Part shown: one piece after another, positions 52,243 to 61,960 of the stretch
How positions within the stretch are numbered: position 1 is the first letter of the stretch
Layout: each line of letters starts with the position of its first letter
Assembly (NCBI RefSeq): GCF_020982545.1
Contig: NZ_JAJKLK010000006.1
Location: forward strand, 310,001 to 374,000
DNA: 64,000 nucleotides
Direction: 5' to 3'
Source: Streptomyces sp. MNU76
GTDB taxonomy: Bacteria > Actinomycetota > Actinomycetes > Streptomycetales > Streptomycetaceae
Notes under the pieces: model-generated
What the model was told of the DNA's origin: nothing
Databases searched by the model: none
What the model saw: only the letters and a program-made list of their open reading frames with translations
Position numbers and translations under genes: made by a program

Positions 52243-54339
52243 GTGGAGAGATCGAATGAACGTGTGAAGGACGGCGCGGACCCGACACTGCTGGACGTGT
52301 TGCTCCAGGCGGCGCGGGAGACCCCCGGGCAGACCGTCGTGCACGTCCGGGGGGACGGCGGCGAGCACACGGTCACCTTCGCCGAACTCCGCGACGACGC
52401 ACTGCGCGTGGCCGGCGGCCTGCTCGCGGCGGGCGTGACCCCCGGCACACCCCTGCCGCTGGTCGCCGACCGGGGCGACACCTTCCAGCCCCTGTTCTGG
52501 GGCGCGCTGGCGGCGGGGGCCGTCCCCGTCCCCCTCGCGCCGGAGCCCCGCCGGATCGGCCCGGTGTGGGAACTCCTCGACAGACCTCCCGTGCTGGCGG
52601 ACGACACATCGACCACCACGGTCCGCCAACTCGACCCGTCCATACGGGTGTTGAGGCTGGACGAGCTGCGGCAGGGCCACCCGCCCCGGCGCCTCCCGCG
52701 CCCCGCGCCCGACGACATCGCCTTACTCCAGTTCTCCTCCGGCAGCACGGGCACCCCCAAGGGCGTGGAGCTGACCCACGCCGGGGTCCTCGCCAACCTC
52801 CGCCAGATCCGCGCCGCGATGGCGATCACCTCGGACGACGTGATCGCGACCTGGATGCCGTACTTCCACGACATGGGGCTCATCGGCACGCACCTGGTCC
52901 CCATGGCCGCGCGGGTGAAGCAGATCCGGATCGAGCCGCTGTCCTTCGCGAAGCGACCCGCCCTGTGGTTCGAGGCCGTAGACCGCCACCGCGCGACCCT
53001 TCTGTCGGCCGCGAACTTCGCCCTCGCCCTCGCCGTCCGCCGGGTCCCGGCCGCCGCGCTCGCCCGGTTCGACCTCAGCTGCGTACGCCTGCTGCTCGTC
53101 GGCGCCGAACCCATCGCCCCGCGCGTCTGGCGGGAGTTCACGGCCCTCACGGTCCCGGCCGGGCTCGACCCGCGCGCCCCGCTCCCGGTGTACGGCCTGG
53201 CCGAGGCGACCCTCGCGGTGACCGTACCGCCGCTGGGCGAGACCGCGACGCCGCTGGTGCTGGACCGGGCCGCGCTGAGTGCCGGTCGAGTGGTGGACGC
53301 CCAACCCGGCGCGCATGCGGTGGAGTTGATGGACCTCGGTCGGCCCGTGGCGGCGTGCGAGGTCCGGATCACCGACGACAGCGGGGCCCCGGCGGGCGAG
53401 AAGCGGGTCGGACATGTGGAGGTGCGGGGCCCGCAGGTGGGCCGCGGATACCACCGGGCACCCGAGGCGAGCGCGGCGGCGTTCGGGGACGACGGCTGGC
53501 TGCGCACGGGCGACCTCGGGTTCCTGCGGGACGGGCGGCTGTGCGTCACCGGGCGCCACAAGGACGTCGTGTTCGCCAACGGCCGGACGTTCCACGCGGC
53601 CGACCTGGAGGAGACGGTCGCCGCGACGCCGGGACTGCCGCCCGGGGCCGTGGCCGTCGTGGGGTCCACCGAACCGGACGGCGGGGGTGAGCGGGTCGTC
53701 GCGTTCGTGCAGTGGGCCCGGCCCGAGCGGTCCACTGCCGCCCGGGTGCTCCGCGCCGCGGCCGGTCGGCTGCGGGAGGCCCTCGGGCACGACGACGTAC
53801 GGGTGCTGCCGCTGCCGCCGGGGGCGTTCGCGCGGACGACCAGCGGGAAGTTGCGGCGGGGGGTACTGCGGAGAGGTTCGAGGCCGGGGAGTACGCGGCG
53901 GTCGAGGGGCAGTGGGTCGGCACGGCGGTGGGCGTGGCTCGGGGGCACGGCACCGCGGGGAAGGGGCGCCGGCGTGTCCCGTTCACTGCGGGAGGTTCAG
54001 GAGGCCGTACGGGCGGTGTGGGCACGGGTGTTGGACGTGCCCGTGTCCGAAGTCGGCCTGTGGGAACGGTTCTTCGACCTCGGGGGTTCCTCGCTCAAGG
54101 CGATGGCCGTGCTCGCCGGGTTGGAGGACGAGTTCGCGGTGACGGTGGAGCCGGGTGCTCTGCGGGACCACGACACGGTGGGGGCGTTGGCCGGGCATGT
54201 GCTGGGATTGTTGAGGGAGGGGGGCGCGGGACGAGGGCGCCCAGGAGTTCGGGGAGGGGTCCGTCGGCGAGTGCGGGCACGTGGTGGCTGGTCGCGCCCA
54301 CGCGGCGGAGCCGCATGTGTCACAGCCCCGCGCCCCTGA
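52243..54339 (+). CDS. fatty acyl-AMP ligase (FAAL) with C-terminal acyl carrier domain
   Basis: A roughly 690-residue loading protein. FAAL part (about 1-550): VTFAELRDDALRVAGGLLAA, the P-loop FSSGSTGTPKGVELTHAGVL, the FAAL-typical WMPYFHDMGLIGTHLVPMA, LPVYGLAEATLAVTVPPLG, DDGWLRTGDLGFLRDGRLCV and TSGKLRRG. Carrier domain (about 590-670): VSEVGLWERFFDLGGSSLKA with Ppant Ser617. Between them the read frame (about 545-580) is disturbed. The other frame gives ERFEAGEYAAVEGQW, the normal FAAL end, so two compensating indels are likely. The last residues are translated from a dispersed repeat. FAALs adenylate a free fatty acid and load it on the ACP. GTG 52264 is an alternative start. Confidence 0.88.
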   Translation: MERSNERVKDGADPTLLDVLLQAARETPGQTVVHVRGDGGEHTVTFAELRDDALRVAGGLLAAGVTPGTPLPLVADRGDTFQPLFWGALAAGAVPVPLAPEPRRIGPVWELLDRPPVLADDTSTTTVRQLDPSIRVLRLDELRQGHPPRRLPRPAPDDIALLQFSSGSTGTPKGVELTHAGVLANLRQIRAAMAITSDDVIATWMPYFHDMGLIGTHLVPMAARVKQIRIEPLSFAKRPALWFEAVDRHRATLLSAANFALALAVRRVPAAALARFDLSCVRLLLVGAEPIAPRVWREFTALTVPAGLDPRAPLPVYGLAEATLAVTVPPLGETATPLVLDRAALSAGRVVDAQPGAHAVELMDLGRPVAACEVRITDDSGAPAGEKRVGHVEVRGPQVGRGYHRAPEASAAAFGDDGWLRTGDLGFLRDGRLCVTGRHKDVVFANGRTFHAADLEETVAATPGLPPGAVAVVGSTEPDGGGERVVAFVQWARPERSTAARVLRAAAGRLREALGHDDVRVLPLPPGAFARTTSGKLRRGVLRRGSRPGSTRRSRGSGSARRWAWLGGTAPRGRGAGVSRSLREVQEAVRAVWARVLDVPVSEVGLWERFFDLGGSSLKAMAVLAGLEDEFAVTVEPGALRDHDTVGALAGHVLGLLREGGAGRGRPGVRGGVRRRVRARGGWSRPRGGAACVTAPRP

Positions 54340-55690
54340 CGGGCCTGCGGCCCGTTCGGGGCGAGGCGGTGGCGATGGCCGCGCCCTCGCCGTTCTCTCC
54401 GTCGCCTGTCGGTTCCCCGGGGGTGGGACGCCCGAGGAATTCTGGGAGTTGCTCGCGACCGGTGGGGACACCGTCGGCGGGGACGCGGGCGGCCGGCTGA
54501 GCGAACCCGGGGCCTTCGACGCCCGTTTCTTCGGGATGGACGACGCGGAGGCCCGGGCGACCGACCCGCAGGCGCGGATCTTCCTGGAGCTGGCGCACGA
54601 GGCGCTGGAGCGTGCCGGGTACGCCGGGCCCCGGCGGGCCGGCCGCAGGGTCGGGGTCTTCGCGGCGACCGGCGACAGCGGGTACCGCGAGATCCTCGCC
54701 GAGGCCGCCGACGGGGACCTCGCCCGCCACCCGTCCGCCCTCACCGGCAACCTGCCCAACCTGATCGCCGCCCGTGTCTCCCAGGTGCTGGACCTCGACG
54801 GCCCCGCGCTGGCCGTCGACACGGCCTGCTCCTCCGCCCTCGTCGCGCTGCACCTGGCCCGGCGCAGCCTGCTGTCCGGCGAGTGCGACCTCGCCGTGGT
54901 CGGCGGCGTCAACCTGGGCCTGACCCCGACCGGCCACCGCCTCCTCGTGGCGACGGGCGCGGTGTCGCCGACGGGCCGGTGCCGGGCGTTCGGCGCCGAC
55001 GCGGACGGGTTCGTCCCGGGGGAGGGCGGCGCGGCGCTGGTCCTCGCCCGCCTCGACGACGCCCGCACCGCCGACGACCCGGTCCTCGCGCTCGTACGCG
55101 GCACGGCCGTGAACAACGACGGCCGCTCGCTCGGCCTGCTCGCGCCGACCCCGCGCGGGCAGCGCGAGGTGATCGGCCGGGCGTACGAGGAGTGCGGTGT
55201 CGATCCGGCCGACGTGTCGTACGTGGAGGCGCACGGCACGGGAACGCCGATCGGTGACCCGGTCGAGGCGCGGTCGCTCGGGCAGGCGTTCCCGCCCCGC
55301 GCCGACGGGGTTCCGCGACGGCTCGGCTCGGTGAAGACGAACGTCGGGCACCTGCTCAACGCGGCCGGGATGCCCGCGCTGGTCAAGGTCGCCCTCGCGC
55401 TCGCGCACCGCACTCCGCCGTCCCTCCATGTCACCGCCCCGCCCCGTTCCTCGCCGACACCGCCCCGGGTTCCGCCTCGTCACCGAGCAGGAGGAGTGGA
55501 CCGGCGCGGACGGCCGTCCCCTGATCGCCGGCGTCAACAGCTTCGGCTTCGGCGGCACCAACGCCCACGCGATCCTGGAGGAGGCGCCCCGGGACCGGCG
55601 CGGGGGCGGGGCGGCCCCGGCCGCCGGGGGCCCGCACCTGCTGGCCCTGTCCGCCCGGACCGAGGGCGCCCTGCGGGCCGCCGCGGTTGA
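54281..55690 (+). CDS. type I PKS ketosynthase (KS) region, frameshifted near 55440
   Basis: Reads as one frame from the repeat (VAGRAHAAEPHVSQPRAP) into a complete KS: LAVLSVACRFPGGGTPEEFW, catalytic Cys in DTACSSALVALHLA (codon at 54827), first His in EAHGTGTPIGDP, second His in KTNVGHLLNAAG. KS homology in this frame stops at about 55440 (SLHVTAP); the remaining 80 residues to 55690 are out of frame. It decarboxylatively condenses the FAAL-loaded acyl chain with malonyl-ACP. No ribosome site is obvious before the KS, so KS may have been fused to the FAAL-ACP originally. Confidence 0.85.
   Translation: MVAGRAHAAEPHVSQPRAPDGPAARSGRGGGDGRALAVLSVACRFPGGGTPEEFWELLATGGDTVGGDAGGRLSEPGAFDARFFGMDDAEARATDPQARIFLELAHEALERAGYAGPRRAGRRVGVFAATGDSGYREILAEAADGDLARHPSALTGNLPNLIAARVSQVLDLDGPALAVDTACSSALVALHLARRSLLSGECDLAVVGGVNLGLTPTGHRLLVATGAVSPTGRCRAFGADADGFVPGEGGAALVLARLDDARTADDPVLALVRGTAVNNDGRSLGLLAPTPRGQREVIGRAYEECGVDPADVSYVEAHGTGTPIGDPVEARSLGQAFPPRADGVPRRLGSVKTNVGHLLNAAGMPALVKVALALAHRTPPSLHVTAPPRSSPTPPRVPPRHRAGGVDRRGRPSPDRRRQQLRLRRHQRPRDPGGGAPGPARGRGGPGRRGPAPAGPVRPDRGRPAGRRG
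54283..54352. repeat. 70-bp dispersed repeat, copy 1, at the ACP/KS junction
   Basis: Inverted copy of 58788-58857. The 50 bases at 54283-54332 are identical to the complement of 58808-58857 (CCAGCCACC end). The rest differs at a few bases. Contains GCGGCTCCGCCGC-type hairpin arms. It includes the stop codon of the FAAL-ACP frame (54337-54339) and is translated as GGWSRPRGGAACVTAPRP in that frame and as AGRAHAAEPHVSQPRAP in the KS frame. Confidence 0.9.
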
Positions 55691-57476
55691 GCTGGCCGCG
55701 CATCTGCGGGCCCACCCCGAACTGGACGAGGGCGACGTGTGCGCCACCGTCAACACCGCCCGCGACGAGGGACCGCACCGACTGGCCCTGGTGGCGGAGG
55801 GCAACCTCGCGGAGCGGCTCGAAGAGGCAGGGCGGTCGTGGGGGCTGGACCCGGAAGGCGCCAGTGGCGGGCAAGGTGTCGGTGACGGGCAAGGCGTCGG
55901 TGGCGCGGGTGAGGCGGGTGACACAGGTGGAGCGGGAGATCCTGGTCGTCCCGCCGGTCCGGGAGGCCTCGGTCGGGAGGGCGTCGCGGGCCGTCCGCGC
56001 CGCGCAGTGACGGGGCTCGTTCGGGGTCGGCCCCGGACCGTCTTCGTCCTGCCCGGACAGGGGGCCCAACATCTCGGTCTCGGGCGGGAGTTGTGGCGCT
56101 CGGCACCCGTGTTCCGGGATCTTCTGGAGGAGGCCTCCTCACTCACCGGGCCGGTGTCGGGGCGCAGCCTGGCCGCCTGGTGTCTGGACGAGGACGCCGA
56201 CCCCGAGACCCTGGCCCGGACGGAGGTGGCGCAGCCCCTGCTCGTCGCGTTCGGGGTGGCGCTGGCCGGGCAGTTGGCCGCGTGGGGCGTGTCGCCGGAC
56301 GCGGTCGTGGGGCACAGCGTAGGCGAGATCACCGCCGCGTGCGTCGCCGGCGCCCTGCCGCCGGCCGAGGCGATCGGTTTCGCCGCCGAACGCGGCCGCC
56401 TGATGGGCGAACTCACCACGCCGGGCGCCATGGCCGCCGTCAGGGGGGACGAGGAGACCGTCGCCGCCCTGGTCGCCGACTCCGACGGCACCCTCACCGT
56501 GGCCGCCGTCAACTCACCCACGCAGATCGTGCTGTCGGGTGCGTCCGAGGCCGTCGACCGGGCGGTGGCGACGCTCACCGCGCGGGGCGTGGCCGCCCGG
56601 CGGCTCCGCGTGTCCCACGCCTTCCACTCCCCGTTGCTCGGCCCCGTGCTCGACCCCCTCCACAGCGCGGCGAAGGCCCTGACCGTGCACCCGGCCACCG
56701 TTCCCATGCTGAGCACGGTCACCGGTCACTGGGCCCCCGACCTGACCCCCGACTCCGGCTATTGGCGCGACCACGCGATCCGCCCCGTCCGCTTCGGCCC
56801 CGCCGTCGCCCGGCTCCTCGACGAGGGCTACGAGACGTTCGTCGAACTCGGCCCCGGCGCCACGCTCTCCGCCCCGATCCACGCGGTCGACGCCGCCCGC
56901 CCGGCCGCCGCACGAGCCGAGGTGACGGTCCTGCCCGCCCTGGCGACCGGCGAAGGGCCGACGAGGACGAGGGGGTCAAGGGGGACAAGGGGAGCGGGCG
57001 CCCTGCTCGAAACGGTCGGTCGGCTCTGGGCCCTGGGAACCCCGCTCTCCTCGACGTCCCCGGCCCGGGACACGACACGACGCCGGGTCCCCGTGCCCCC
57101 GTACCCCTTCCGACGCGAACACCATTGGGCGCGACGAGTCGACAGCGCGCCCGGATCCGCGCCGGCGTCCGCGCCGACGTCCACATCCGAAGCGGCGTCC
57201 GCTTCCGGAGCCGCATCCACATCAGGAGCCGCGCCCGCATCCGAAGCCACGCCCGCGTCCGGAGCGGCGTCCGCATCAGGAGCCGCGAGCGCATGCAGGC
57301 CGACGCCAGCGCCCGCGCTGGCACCCGCGAAGTCAGGCGGCGCGTCGGGCGGCGAGGCTGCCGCCGAGTCGGGCGCGGCGTCCTCAGGCGTGCGCGGTGC
57401 CTCCGCACCCCGCACGCACATCCCCGCCCCTTCCCGCCCACCCCACAGCCCCTCCTCTGGCGCGACGCCCCGCTGA
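55428..57476 (+). CDS. PKS KS C-terminal extension and malonyl acyltransferase (AT)
   Basis: Real coding begins near 55475 (FRLVTEQEEWTGADGRPLIA, GVNSFGFGGTNAHAILEE, the KS C-terminal end). Then the KS-AT linker, with a disturbed Gly/Val repeat at 55860-55960, and AT: VFVLPGQGAQHLGLGRELW, nucleophile Ser in VVGHSVGEITAA, and specificity motif HAFHS in VSHAFHSPLL, which indicates malonyl-CoA. After LPALATGEG the frame continues through VPVPPYPFRREHHWARR, the usual post-AT linker, into an Ala/Ser/Thr repeat tail ending at 57476. Short residues between 55440 and 55470 (PFLADTAPG) lie in the third frame, so two small indels separate this piece from the KS. Confidence 0.85.
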   Translation: MSPPRPVPRRHRPGFRLVTEQEEWTGADGRPLIAGVNSFGFGGTNAHAILEEAPRDRRGGGAAPAAGGPHLLALSARTEGALRAAAVELAAHLRAHPELDEGDVCATVNTARDEGPHRLALVAEGNLAERLEEAGRSWGLDPEGASGGQGVGDGQGVGGAGEAGDTGGAGDPGRPAGPGGLGREGVAGRPRRAVTGLVRGRPRTVFVLPGQGAQHLGLGRELWRSAPVFRDLLEEASSLTGPVSGRSLAAWCLDEDADPETLARTEVAQPLLVAFGVALAGQLAAWGVSPDAVVGHSVGEITAACVAGALPPAEAIGFAAERGRLMGELTTPGAMAAVRGDEETVAALVADSDGTLTVAAVNSPTQIVLSGASEAVDRAVATLTARGVAARRLRVSHAFHSPLLGPVLDPLHSAAKALTVHPATVPMLSTVTGHWAPDLTPDSGYWRDHAIRPVRFGPAVARLLDEGYETFVELGPGATLSAPIHAVDAARPAAARAEVTVLPALATGEGPTRTRGSRGTRGAGALLETVGRLWALGTPLSSTSPARDTTRRRVPVPPYPFRREHHWARRVDSAPGSAPASAPTSTSEAASASGAASTSGAAPASEATPASGAASASGAASACRPTPAPALAPAKSGGASGGEAAAESGAASSGVRGASAPRTHIPAPSRPPHSPSSGATPR

Positions 57477-57563
57477 CCGCCGCCCCGGCCCCGAGTCGTA
57501 CGCCTCGTCGGCGCCGACACCCCGCTACGCCGTTCCCTCACCGACCGGCTCACCGGGCGCGGG

Positions 57564-57940
57564 GTGACGGTAGTGACCCCGACGCCGACACCAGACCCGT
57601 ACGAAGGCCAGGCGGAAGACCGGGCGGAAGGCCCGGAGGCCGTGCTGTGGTTCGCCGGTGACTCCCCGAGCCCGGGGGCGGAGACCGGCACGGCCGTCTC
57701 GGCCCTGCGCGAGGTGCTGGCGACGCTCGACACCCCCTCACCCGGCCCACCCGTCTGCTGCTCGTCACCGAGAACGCGTACCGCACGGAGACCGACACGA
57801 GCACGGGCTCGGGCTCGGGCCCCGACGCCTCCCCACTCCCGCCCTCGCCCCGAGCAAGCCCTCCTGCACGGCTTCGCCCTGGTCCTCGCGCAGGAACATC
57901 CGAACCTCACCTCGCTGAGCGTCGACGTGTCGGCACAGGA
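57564..57940 (+). pseudogene. PKS KR structural subdomain, frameshifted
   Basis: The first frame gives VTVVTPTPTPDPYEGQAEDR, EAVLWFAGDSPSPG and VSALREVLATLD up to about 57740. A second frame gives LLLVTENAYR-type sequence, and the first returns with ALLHGFALVLAQEHPNLTSL and SVDVSAQDELDVQLTALEA. This is the non-catalytic structural half that precedes a PKS ketoreductase. At least two small indels separate the pieces. Confidence 0.6.
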
Positions 57941-58956
57941 TGAGCTGGACGTCCAACTCACCGCGCTGGAAGCGGGTTGCACGCCACCGCGGTCACGGCC
58001 GGCACCGTCGCCTGGCGAACAGGCCGCCGCCTCACCCGCACGACAGCGACCCCGCCCCCGCCCACTCTTCCCTCCCCACCGCCACGCCTCTCCCCGCGAA
58101 CGGCACCTACCTGATCACCGGTGGCGCGGGCGGCCTGGGCTCCGCGCTCGCCCGCGACCTCGCGGAACGCGGCACGCCCACGCTCGTGCTGACCGGCCGT
58201 ACCGTCACCCCGCCCCGCACCCTGCTGGGCGAACTCCGCGCGCTCGGCGCCCTCGCCCGCTACCAGGCGGCCGACGTCACCGACGCCGACGCGGTCGACG
58301 ACCTCGTGGCCGGTCTGCCGCCCCTGGACGCCGTGTTCCACGCGGCGGGCACGGCTCGTCCCGGCAGCCTGCGGGGCAAGCCGGACGACGAGATCGAGGC
58401 CGTACTCGCCGCGAAGGTGAGCGGGACGAGGCTGCTGGCCGAGGCGCTGCGGCGGCACGGCCAGGAGGGCGCCGTGTGCGTCGCCTTCTCGTCCGTCTCG
58501 GCCGTACTGCCCGGCCTGGCCGGCGCCCTCGGTGACTACGCCGCCGCGAACTCCTTCCTGGACGCCTTCGCCACCGCCGAACGCGCCGCCGGGCGCCCCT
58601 GGCAGAGCATCGCGTTCGGCCCGGTCGCCGACGCGGGAATGGCGAGCGGAACGCGCTCGGCGCTCACACCACTCACCGCCCCGGCAGCCCTGACGGCCCT
58701 CCACAAGGCCCTCACCCTCGACACGGCCCACGTCCTGATCACAGCAACGGACACCTCGATCCCGGCGATTGCCGCGAGCGGGACGGAGGCCGCAGGCCCC
58801 ATAGGGACGCGGGGCTGTGACACATGCGGCTCCGCCGCGTGGGCGCGACCAGCCACCATCCACCCGCAGCCGCCGACAACCAGCTCCCCCCGGCTCTCAG
58901 GCGCCCACCCACCCCGACCCCAGCCCCCACACCCACACCCACACCCACCCAGATAA
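57940..58956 (+). CDS. PKS ketoreductase (KR) domain
   Basis: From about 58080 the frame encodes an intact short-chain dehydrogenase-type KR: NADPH loop YLITGGAGGLGSALA, AADVTDADAVDDLVAGLPPL, DAVFHAAGTARPG, catalytic Ser in VAFSSVSAVL and Tyr/Asn in GDYAAANSFLDAF. It reduces the beta-keto group made by the KS. The last 50 residues after AGPIGT are translated from the dispersed repeat at 58788-58857 and then a Pro/His-rich run. The true ACP continues in another frame after 58950. Confidence 0.85.
   Translation: MSWTSNSPRWKRVARHRGHGRHRRLANRPPPHPHDSDPAPAHSSLPTATPLPANGTYLITGGAGGLGSALARDLAERGTPTLVLTGRTVTPPRTLLGELRALGALARYQAADVTDADAVDDLVAGLPPLDAVFHAAGTARPGSLRGKPDDEIEAVLAAKVSGTRLLAEALRRHGQEGAVCVAFSSVSAVLPGLAGALGDYAAANSFLDAFATAERAAGRPWQSIAFGPVADAGMASGTRSALTPLTAPAALTALHKALTLDTAHVLITATDTSIPAIAASGTEAAGPIGTRGCDTCGSAAWARPATIHPQPPTTSSPRLSGAHPPRPQPPHPHPHPPR
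58788..58857. repeat. 70-bp dispersed repeat, copy 2, at the KR/ACP junction
   Basis: Inverted relative to 54283-54352, with a 50-base identical core (58808-58857). It is read in frame as GPIGTRGCDTCGSAAWARPA, an inter-domain linker directly after the KR. It belongs to the same wider family as the repeat at 5084-5274 (shared CGCGGGG core). Confidence 0.9.
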
Positions 58957-59115
58957 CCACCGTCATACGCCGCCTCCTCGCCGACGCCCTGCACCGCCCC
59001 CACAGGACATCGGCGACGACGAACCGTTCCTCACCTCGGCCTCGATTCCCTCAGCGCCGTGATCTCGCCCGCCGCCTCGAACGCGAACTGGACCGCCCTC
59101 CCCGCCACCCCCCTT
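58950..59115 (+). pseudogene. PKS acyl carrier protein (ACP) domain, frameshifted
   Basis: ITTVIRRLLADALHR is followed in the neighbouring frames by DIGDDEPFLT, then LGLDSLSAVIS (Ppant Ser) and RRLERELDRP. The three pieces together make an ordinary ACP. Two one-base changes near 59035 and 59070 separate them. An 11-base C run starts at about 59125. Confidence 0.65.
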
Positions 59116-59227
59116 CCCTCCCCACCCCCCCCCCCACTCCGCCCACCACCCCACTGCACGGCCATCCCTCCCACCCTCTCGACCCACCCCCCCCTCCTCC
59201 CTGGCCCACCTCTCCGCCCGCCACCCC

Positions 59228-59765
59228 ATGCTGCTGCGCCTGCGGATCACCGACGACGGAGCCGCACGCCCGAGCCAGTACCCGCCCCCGCGGGATCCAC
59301 CGACACGGCCCCGCGCTGGTACGAGATCCAGGCCGCCCACCCGCACGGCCACCCCCACGACCTACGACAGCTCGAACACGCCCTCTGCAACCGCCCGTTC
59401 GACCTGCGGACGGAGGACCCGGTACGAGCCGTCCTCGTCCACGACCGGGACGACGCACACCTCGCCCACCTGCTGCTGGTCGTCCACCACGCCGCGGCCG
59501 ACGGCTTCAGCCTCAAGCTCATGGCCGAGGAACTCTGGTCGCTCTACACGGCGTTGACGCGCGGAGAACAGACACCCCACCTACCCTCACCCCGGGCCGA
59601 GTTCACCGACTACGCCGCCACCCTGACCGCCGAACGCCAGTCCCCGGCACACACGGAGGACCTCGCCCACTGGCGCGCGCGCCTGGCGGAACACACGGCC
59701 TCCCTCACCTCCCCTCCCTCCCCTACGACGGAGACCCCGAGGCACCCCCGACCCCGCCCTCACCC
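59228..59765 (+). pseudogene. NRPS condensation (C) domain, first half
   Basis: Homology starts with LSARHPMLLRLRITD-like sequence near 59210 (split over frames), then reads cleanly from about 59310: WYEIQAAHPHGHPHDLRQLE, HALCNRPFDLRTEDPVRAVL, and the catalytic motif VVHHAAADGFSLKLMAEELW (59480-59530), then EFTDYAATLTAERQSPAHTE. The frame changes near 59760. The usual N-terminal 40 residues of a C domain are not evident. It would join the polyketide acyl chain to the amino acid on the next PCP. Confidence 0.75.
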
Positions 59766-59791
59766 ACCACCGCACCGACATCGACGAGGAG

Positions 59792-61960
59792 TTGACCGCC
59801 GCGCTCCGGGAGACGGCCGCGCGGCACGATGTGTCGCTGTTCCACCTGATGCTGGCGGTGTACGGCCGTTGTCTGGCCCGGTGGAGCGGACGCCGAACCG
59901 TCGCCGTCAACGTGGCACGGGCGCGACGGGAGGCGCCGATCGCCGGCATCGACCGTCTGGTGGGGCCGCTGGCCGACACCCTCCCGGTGTTCGCGGACAT
60001 CGACCCCGCCGAACCGGTCATCGCGCTCGCCGACCGGTTGCGCCGGAGCTGGCGGGAGGCCGAGGCCCACGCGACCCTGAGCAGCACGGACTTCGCCCGA
60101 CTGCTGTCCGAGGTGCGCCCCACCACGGGTCCGGCCCCGCGCACCGCGGCCGAGGCGGGCTTCAGCTTCGCCCGCTTCCCGGTGGTCCACGGCCCCGACT
60201 GGCCCGTCACCGTCACCCCCACGGCCGCGGCCACCGCCTCCGCCGCCACCCGCCTCGGCCTCCTGTGCTGGGAGGCCGACGCAGCGCTGCGCCTGTCGTG
60301 GAACCACCCGGCCCACCTGTTCCGCCCCGAGACCGTACGACGCCTCGCCGACGACTACGTCACAGAACTACGGGCCGCCACCACACTGCTCCCCACCCCA
60401 GCGCCCTCCACCACGGCACTTCCCACCCCGGCACTCCCGGACGCGGCCGGCACAGGTCACGGTGGCGGCATCGTGGACCGTCTCCGCGCCCAGTTCCGCG
60501 CCACCCCTCGGTCCGTGGCCGTGCGGGCCGCAGACGGCGGGACCACCCTCACCTACGCCGCCCTCGACGCCGCCTCCGCAACCCTCGCCACCCGCCTGCG
60601 CGCGCAGGGCGTACGCCCCGGCGACCTGGTCGGACTCCTCACGGAACCGGGTGGCACGTCCACGGTCACCGGAGTCGTCGGCATCCTGCGGGCGGGCGCC
60701 GGCTGGGTACCACTGGACCCCACCCACCCCGCCGCACGGCACCGGGACCAGCTCTCCCGTACGGGAGTCCGCGTACTGGTCTGCGACCCGGCGACCCACG
60801 GCACGGCCACCGCCCTGGACGAAGTCACCCTCGTACCCGTACCCGTACCCACCCCGCCACCGACCCCGAACCCGACCCCGCTTCCGACGCCCCCTCCTTC
60901 CCTCCTCCTCCCCTCTCCCGACGCCATCGCCTACGTCATCTTCACCTCGGGCTCGACGGGCCGCCCCAAGGCCGTGCCCATCACCCACCGGTCGATGACG
61001 AACTACCTCGACTGGTCGCTGACGACCTTCGGCTACGGCCCCGGCGACCGGCTCGCCCAGACCGCGTCGGCCTGTTTCGACGCCTCCGTACGGCAGTTGC
61101 TGGCACCCCTGCTGGTCGGCGCCACCGTGCACACCCTCTCCCGCGACCTGCTGCGCGACCCCGAGGCACTGCTCGACCGTGTCGTGGCGGACCGGATCAC
61201 GGTGTGGAGCTCGGTCCCCACCCTGTGGGAACGCCTGCTCACCGCCGCCGAGGAACACGCCCGCCGGAACGGCGGCACAGCCCCGGACCTCTCCGCCCTG
61301 CGCTGGGTCCACGTGGGAGGCGAGGCCCTGCCCACCGCCCACGTACGCCGCTGGTTCGACCTCCTGGACACCGCTGACGTCACCCGTGCCGGCACTCGCC
61401 CCCGCGCCCACCGGATCGCCAACCTCTACGGCCCCACCGAAACCACCATCAACGCCACCTGCCACATCATCGACACCCGCCCGGCGGACGACGTCCGCCA
61501 CCTCCCCATCGGCCGCCCCATCGCCGGTACGGAACTGACCGTCGTCGGTGAGGACGGCCACGCGTGCGTCACCGGCGAACCCGGTGAACTCCTCATCGCC
61601 GGAACCGGCCTCACCCCCGGTTACCTGGGCGACCCCCACCTCACCGCCGCCGCCTTCACCGAACGGGACGGCCGCCGCTGGTACCGCAGCGGCGACCGCG
61701 TCCGCCGTACGGCCGACGGGGTGCTGGAGTTCCTGGGCCGACTCGACGACCAGGTCAAGGTCCGGGGCCACCGCGTGGAACTCGGCGAGATCGAGGCCGC
61801 CCTGCTCACCCACCCGGGTGTCTCCCGCACGGCCGTCCTGCTGCGCGACGGCCGCCTGGAGGCGTATGTGGAGCCGAGGACCACCGCCACCCTCGCCCCC
61901 CGCGAGGTGCGCGGTTTCCTCTCCCGCACCCTCCCCGTACATGCTCCCCGCCCGCGTCCA
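59792..61960 (+). CDS. NRPS condensation (second half) and adenylation (A) domain
   Basis: Frame remains open to 63556, but homology ends near 61950. C-domain remainder: ARHDVSLFHLMLAVYGRCLA, DRLVGPLADTLPVFADIDP, EAGFSFARFPVVHG. A domain: LTYAALDAASATLATRLRAQ, A3 YVIFTSGSTGRPKAVPITH, A4 ASACFDASVRQLL, A5 NLYGPTETTINATC, A7 RRWYRSGDRVRRTADG, A8 FLGRLDDQVKVRGHRVELGE. Reading the binding-pocket positions by alignment to GrsA gives D-A-R-S-V-V-L-I-N plus Lys. I know no amino acid for that code. A Pro/Thr-rich insertion (PVPVPTPPPTPNPTPLPT) interrupts the region before A3. Confidence 0.85.
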
